This document shows, one piece after another, positions 60,241-64,000 of a DNA stretch of 64,000 nt (positions are counted from its first letter, which is position 1; every line of letters begins with the position of its first letter). The notes beneath the pieces were generated by a model, which saw only the letters and a program-made list of their open reading frames with translations, had not been told where the DNA came from and did not search any database. The position numbers and the translations under genes are program-made. This DNA comes from Ligula intestinalis (taxonomy: Eukaryota; Platyhelminthes; Cestoda; Diphyllobothriidea; Diphyllobothriidae), in assembly GCA_036362985.1 (NCBI GenBank), contig JAYGXS010000004.1, positions 45,695,365 through 45,759,364 of the forward strand, read 5' to 3'.

Positions 60241-61675
60241 AGGTAGTTCACTATCTGTGGTTAACATACTTTGAAGCTTTTCATTTTTTTAATTCGTCAA
60301 GGTACAAAACCAGCTTAGTTAAAGGCTGACGTTGGAAATATAAATTTTCTTGAACTATTAACCTTTTACCGCGATCTACTGCGCGTCACACCGCCCCGCC
60401 CATAAAACTTCTATCACCATAGTTCCCATGCTTTACGCCAACCCATCTACTGTTCTTCCAGTGGATCGCACAGTTGAGCGTTGGCGGCAGGCCGTCGCAT
60501 TTATTGATTGCTAGGTGCTATGCCGACGCCACCTACGTGCACCGTAGAGCCTCACCTCGAAAGCAGAGTGAACTCGCTCAGTTAAGTCCTGCAGTCTCGA
60601 TAACTCAATACACGCCAGTCTCATGGATCTATTCCTTTCTCGAGGAGGTTTTTAAAACAGTCCAAAAAAGAAGTTTGGCTCGAGTGTTGAGTTGAAATTA
60701 TGTAGTAGTCTTATTAATTTTGTTTTAAGTTCACTGAACTCTCTCTGAAACCAAGGTGTACGGACTCAGTCAGGATAAGCAGCAAACCTGTTCCCGAGAT
60801 GTGCATCTGCTTCCTTCGTCGACGATGTTAATAGAAGTTTATTTTTCGCTATAGTTGCGGCCATCTTTCTCGGCTTCATCTTCTCATCTTCTGTGGTCTC
60901 CTGTATTCGAAAGACCTGCTCAGAAAACTGAAAACTTTCAACTTTGACACTGACCGGGAATGCAGAGGCAGCAGATCGGCGGATGCAGCGTAAAAAGTGC
61001 TTTAAAAATGTCAATTACATGAGTAAAAACAGTTCATCTTGATAATGAGTAGAGCGAATGCAAAAGCCTAATCAGTGCTTACGCAACCGAGGCAATGCCA
61101 ACGTAGCAGTTTGCAAGAAGTAGGAGACCATAGAGGGGATTTATTCGGTACAAGATCCCGGCCTGCAATTACAGAAAACTGCGAACTTGCAGGAACAGGT
61201 CTTGTGTTGCGTAATGCTCCATAGGGGGCGTCGGTGAATGGTCCGAGTGCAGAAAATAGGTCACAAGTATTCTGTACAGTCACACAGAAATCGAGTGTCT
61301 GTGCTGTGAATGGGCGTGTCTGGTGGTCTGAGGGTCAGGCTACCATGGCTCCTTCTTAACGTGATCTAGGACATTCTCAGTTATGTGAAATGTGAGCCAT
61401 TCAAACCCCATTTATGTGAAAGCGTGGTGTTTTTATCTGGGGGGGGCAGGTCCTGTACGTAGTAAACGTAGCTGAGGTCATTAGATAGATCAGCAGCTGT
61501 GCCCATTCCCCCCACCAGACCAGTGACTGGTCCGTACGGAGGCTGATACCTGGATATGGGAATATAGAATGAGGTCGAAGGCTCAGCGCACTTTCCTCAC
61601 CATAAATAAGCTGAAGCGCTTGAAGGTATCACGGTGCATTGAAGCCATGGCTTGGAATGTTTAACGAGATGAGTT

Positions 61676-61975
61676 AAAGTTAAGAAGGTTTAACGCTAAC
61701 GGCTGCGATCTTCCAGGCCCATGGTTCCAGTAGGTGAGAAGAGAAGATGGTGTGAAGCCAGATTGGTAGAAACAATGTATTCAGTTTTTTAATCTCCAGA
61801 GAAATTAATTTCTGATCGCGGTATATATCGGTATATTTAAGGTCTATTGGCGTAGACCGAAATTGTAAGTGTATATTCGTGTTGAAACCCGTCAAATCCT
61901 GTGAAATATACGCATGCTGCCATCAGACAGTCGTTAGTAGTATAAATTGACGTTTTAACTTACCATACTTTTAGC
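61676..61975 (+). repeat. Dispersed repeat family A, copy 4
   Basis: AAGGTTTAACGCTAACGGCT, GCGATCTTCCAGGCCCATGG, then TTGGTAGAAACAATGTATTC. It continues into the 14.8 kb-like TATTTAAGGTCTATTGGCGT block, linking the two partial copies into one family. Confidence 0.5.
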
Positions 61976-61999
61976 AAGTACCTAGGCTGTTAGTATGGT

Positions 62000-63300
62000 A
62001 AGTTACAACGTCAAACAATGTATTGTTTACACAAGAGTTAGGAAGAACCTCGACTCGCAGACTAGTGCATCCATTTCCTAGTTGGGTCGCATCCAGAATG
62101 AGGCCTGGAGGCAGACACAGCATCGTCATCTGTGTTCCACGTACTGAGGTAAACCTACTAAATGAGGTCAGTCTATTAAAGCGAGCGTCTCATTGGACGG
62201 ATTGAGGTCAAGCCACTGTGGGTTGAGGTCAGAACGGGGGAGACACGGTACGTGCGTTCGGGCCCGCGTCAGTTAGCGTCTGGCGGCAGTGACCACTACA
62301 GTTTGCCAACTGACTGACGAGATAACTCGAATCACGCGGCCAAGCAGTGTCTGTTTGTGTGGAGTGGCTGACTGGCGGAGTGCGAGTCAGGCTGCAATGG
62401 CTCACACTTACTGTGGCGTTTATGGCCCTCTCACTTCGTGGCATCTAAGTCAGGTTGTTGTTGTGTAAATTCCTGGTCAGGTGTAGGCTGTGCCCAGGGG
62501 GTGTGTGATACGGTGTGTGACAGGGACTCTCAGGCTGTGTCAGGTGAGATTCGTGTCGCCGCTTACATCGAGCGTCGGTGGCACGCATAGGCATAGACTC
62601 AGCCAACCGTGACCCATGTTGTGTAGTGGCCCTGTAGCGTCTCCCTCCTCCCGAATCACCCCACACATAAGGTCATGTGATAGCGGTCTCAGCCGCTCGT
62701 AAGACAGCGAATTACAGGTACCGTAAACTGAGCCAATATTAAATAGCTCGCCGTGTTTACCAATTGTTGGCATCAATGCCTCAGTATCAGTATATTGAGG
62801 GATATGTAGGAAAAATTCCTTTGAGTGCCCTATTTGTACATATGTGCAGTGGTCGCATAAAATTTGTTTCTCAGACTGTTGGCGAGGCCAATTGTCCTGT
62901 GTCGTAGGATGAAAATAGGAGCAGACAGGGAAAAAACTCCTCAGGGATTTTAGGAGAAAAACTGTCGCCCTTGTGGGGGTAATGCGTGGGATTTAGGAGA
63001 AAAAAAGGGGGTTCCAACTGGGGGGGGCATTGCAAAGGTTCCCAGGATCATCACCGTGTGGAAGCCACGACCTGATTCTTCCTTGCTGATTGCAGAGTCC
63101 GCCAACGGAACTGGAAAAACAGAGGCATCCGTCCAGATCGTCGACAGTCCACTTAGGGTCAAACCAAGGGTGAATGTTTAGGCTGTCAGGTCTGGTTGAG
63201 AAGATCGCTAGCGGGGTAATCACGGTACGCAGATAGCCAAGTAGGGTAGACCGCGGAGACCTTCGCATGAGGCTATGCGTGGGAGGGCGTTATAAATAGC
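62000..63300. other. Unassigned repeat-like sequence
   Basis: TGTTTGTGTGGAGTGGCTGA near 62346 echoes TGTTTGTATGGAGTGACCGA near 55308. Minus open frames at 62445-62776 and 62950-63268 show no family. No gene is claimed. Confidence 0.3.
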
Positions 63301-63309
63301 AAACGTGAA

Positions 63310-64000
63310 TGGATATAAAAACTAATAATAATGAAAAATTGAAAGTAGTATTATTATTATTATTGTAAATCGTCAGTTCCGATCCATCGTGCACTGCTAT
63401 ATCGATCCAGTTTTCACTTAAAACCCTCTACGATTCCGACATAACGACGTTCTGAGGAAGCGCATTCCACGCTCTGACCACCCTTTTTGAAAAAAAGTGT
63501 TTCCGAGCGCCCAGCTTGGCCCCTGTCACCTTTAATTTGAGAGGATGTCTCCTCAGATTCGTGGTCGTTGCTAATTAGAAAAAGTCCCCTGATATAAGAC
63601 AGCAGTCTTGAAGATTAAATACGCAGAATGCTAGTATCAGGTCCCCCGAAGCTGCCTGTAGCGCAATGGGAAGAGGTTGAGATTCGACAGCCGTGTTTCA
63701 TAAGGCTGCGAGCCCTGCCCCATAACAAGTTTGGTTGCGCGCCGTTGTACCTTTTCCAGGATGTTGATGTCTTTCGTGGCCCAGGGTTTCCAAGCTTGGA
63801 TAGCGGATTCTAGGTGCGGTCGTACGAAGGTTCGGAAGACTTTTGTGAAGCACTCTTCATTGAAGTTAGAAAAAGCTCGTCTGAGGAGGTATGGGATCGA
63901 CATCGCGGACTTGGCTACCTTTGTGCAATGCAGGGAGGGTTTAAGCGAGGGCGTGATCCAGACTCCCAAGCCTTTCTGGGCGCTCACTTCCTTCAATGGT
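63310..64000 (-). mobile_element. CR1-like LINE, 3' part, continues beyond the window
   Basis: The minus strand from the right edge reads KGLGVWITPSLKPSLHCTKV, FVRPHLESAIQAWKPWATKD, LEKVQRRATKLVMG and ETRLSNLNLFPLRYRQLRGT, the same C-terminal block as the 42.5 kb LINE. A broken tail with RRHPLKLKVTGAKLGARKHF and VVRAWNALPQNVV runs to about 63430. It ends near 63350 with a TAATAATAATAATA-type 3' microsatellite, as CR1-like LINEs often do. Confidence 0.85.

Overview
The window is eukaryotic, repeat-rich, intron-containing nuclear DNA with short scaffold gaps (10 N at 10633-10642, 100 N at 32092-32191, 10 N at 43766-43775). A parasitic flatworm (Platyhelminthes, cestode or trematode) fits best. 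The reasons are a 31-bp intron in a GAPDH gene whose protein reads like flatworm GAPDH, abundant Penelope-like elements with GIY-YIG endonuclease, CR1/jockey-like and RTE-like LINE remnants, and Ty3/gypsy gag scraps. Species cannot be fixed from the sequence alone.

Two host genes can be supported and they are convergent. (1) A GAPDH gene lies on the + strand at 4187-5234: two exons, 338 residues, open, catalytic Cys153/His180 retained. (2) A large FAM13-type RhoGAP gene lies on the - strand from about 35438 down to 6614. Nine exons were recovered by reading splice sites and protein similarity; they share one continuous phase and total 3150 nt including the stop. RhoGAP is encoded at 35438-32820, a Ser/Pro-rich middle at 30867-27296, and the FAM13 C-terminal coiled-coil blocks at 19372-6614. 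A tenth exon (24600-24878) is possible. The introns, 1.4 to 8 kb or more, are packed with mobile-element remains.

Region by region. 1-3340: gypsy gag scrap, a small MITE, two head-to-head Penelope fragments and a dispersed repeat. 3340-6600: GAPDH and its flanks. 6600-35440: the FAM13 gene, with Penelope copies near 8.1-9.3, 17.8-18.1, 21.4-22.4 and 28.9-29.4 kb, a CR1-like fragment with an apparent assembly duplication at 10.2-10.8 kb, an RTE-like endonuclease remnant at 11.9-13.2 kb, a second MITE at 16.5 kb, tRNA-derived SINEs at 26.7 and 29.8 kb, and hairpin-type AT-rich repeats at 20, 23 and 34.6 kb. 35.4-64 kb: no intact host gene seen. This part holds a decayed DUF4806-like ORF (36.5-37.1 kb), a GGGGC-rich inverted-repeat system enclosing two LINEs (38.6-44.8 kb), more Penelope, gypsy and LINE scraps, a long foldback at 52.7-53.15 kb, several dispersed repeat families (54-62 kb), and a CR1-like LINE running off the right edge.

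Nothing here looks like a wholly new gene system. The points most worth a second look are: the FAM13 RhoGAP in which the usual GPN asparagine is a cysteine; hammerhead-ribozyme-like motifs behind two Penelope endonuclease fragments; the GGGGC-rich foldback family; and the AG placed one base before the GAPDH start codon, which could be a trans-splice acceptor.
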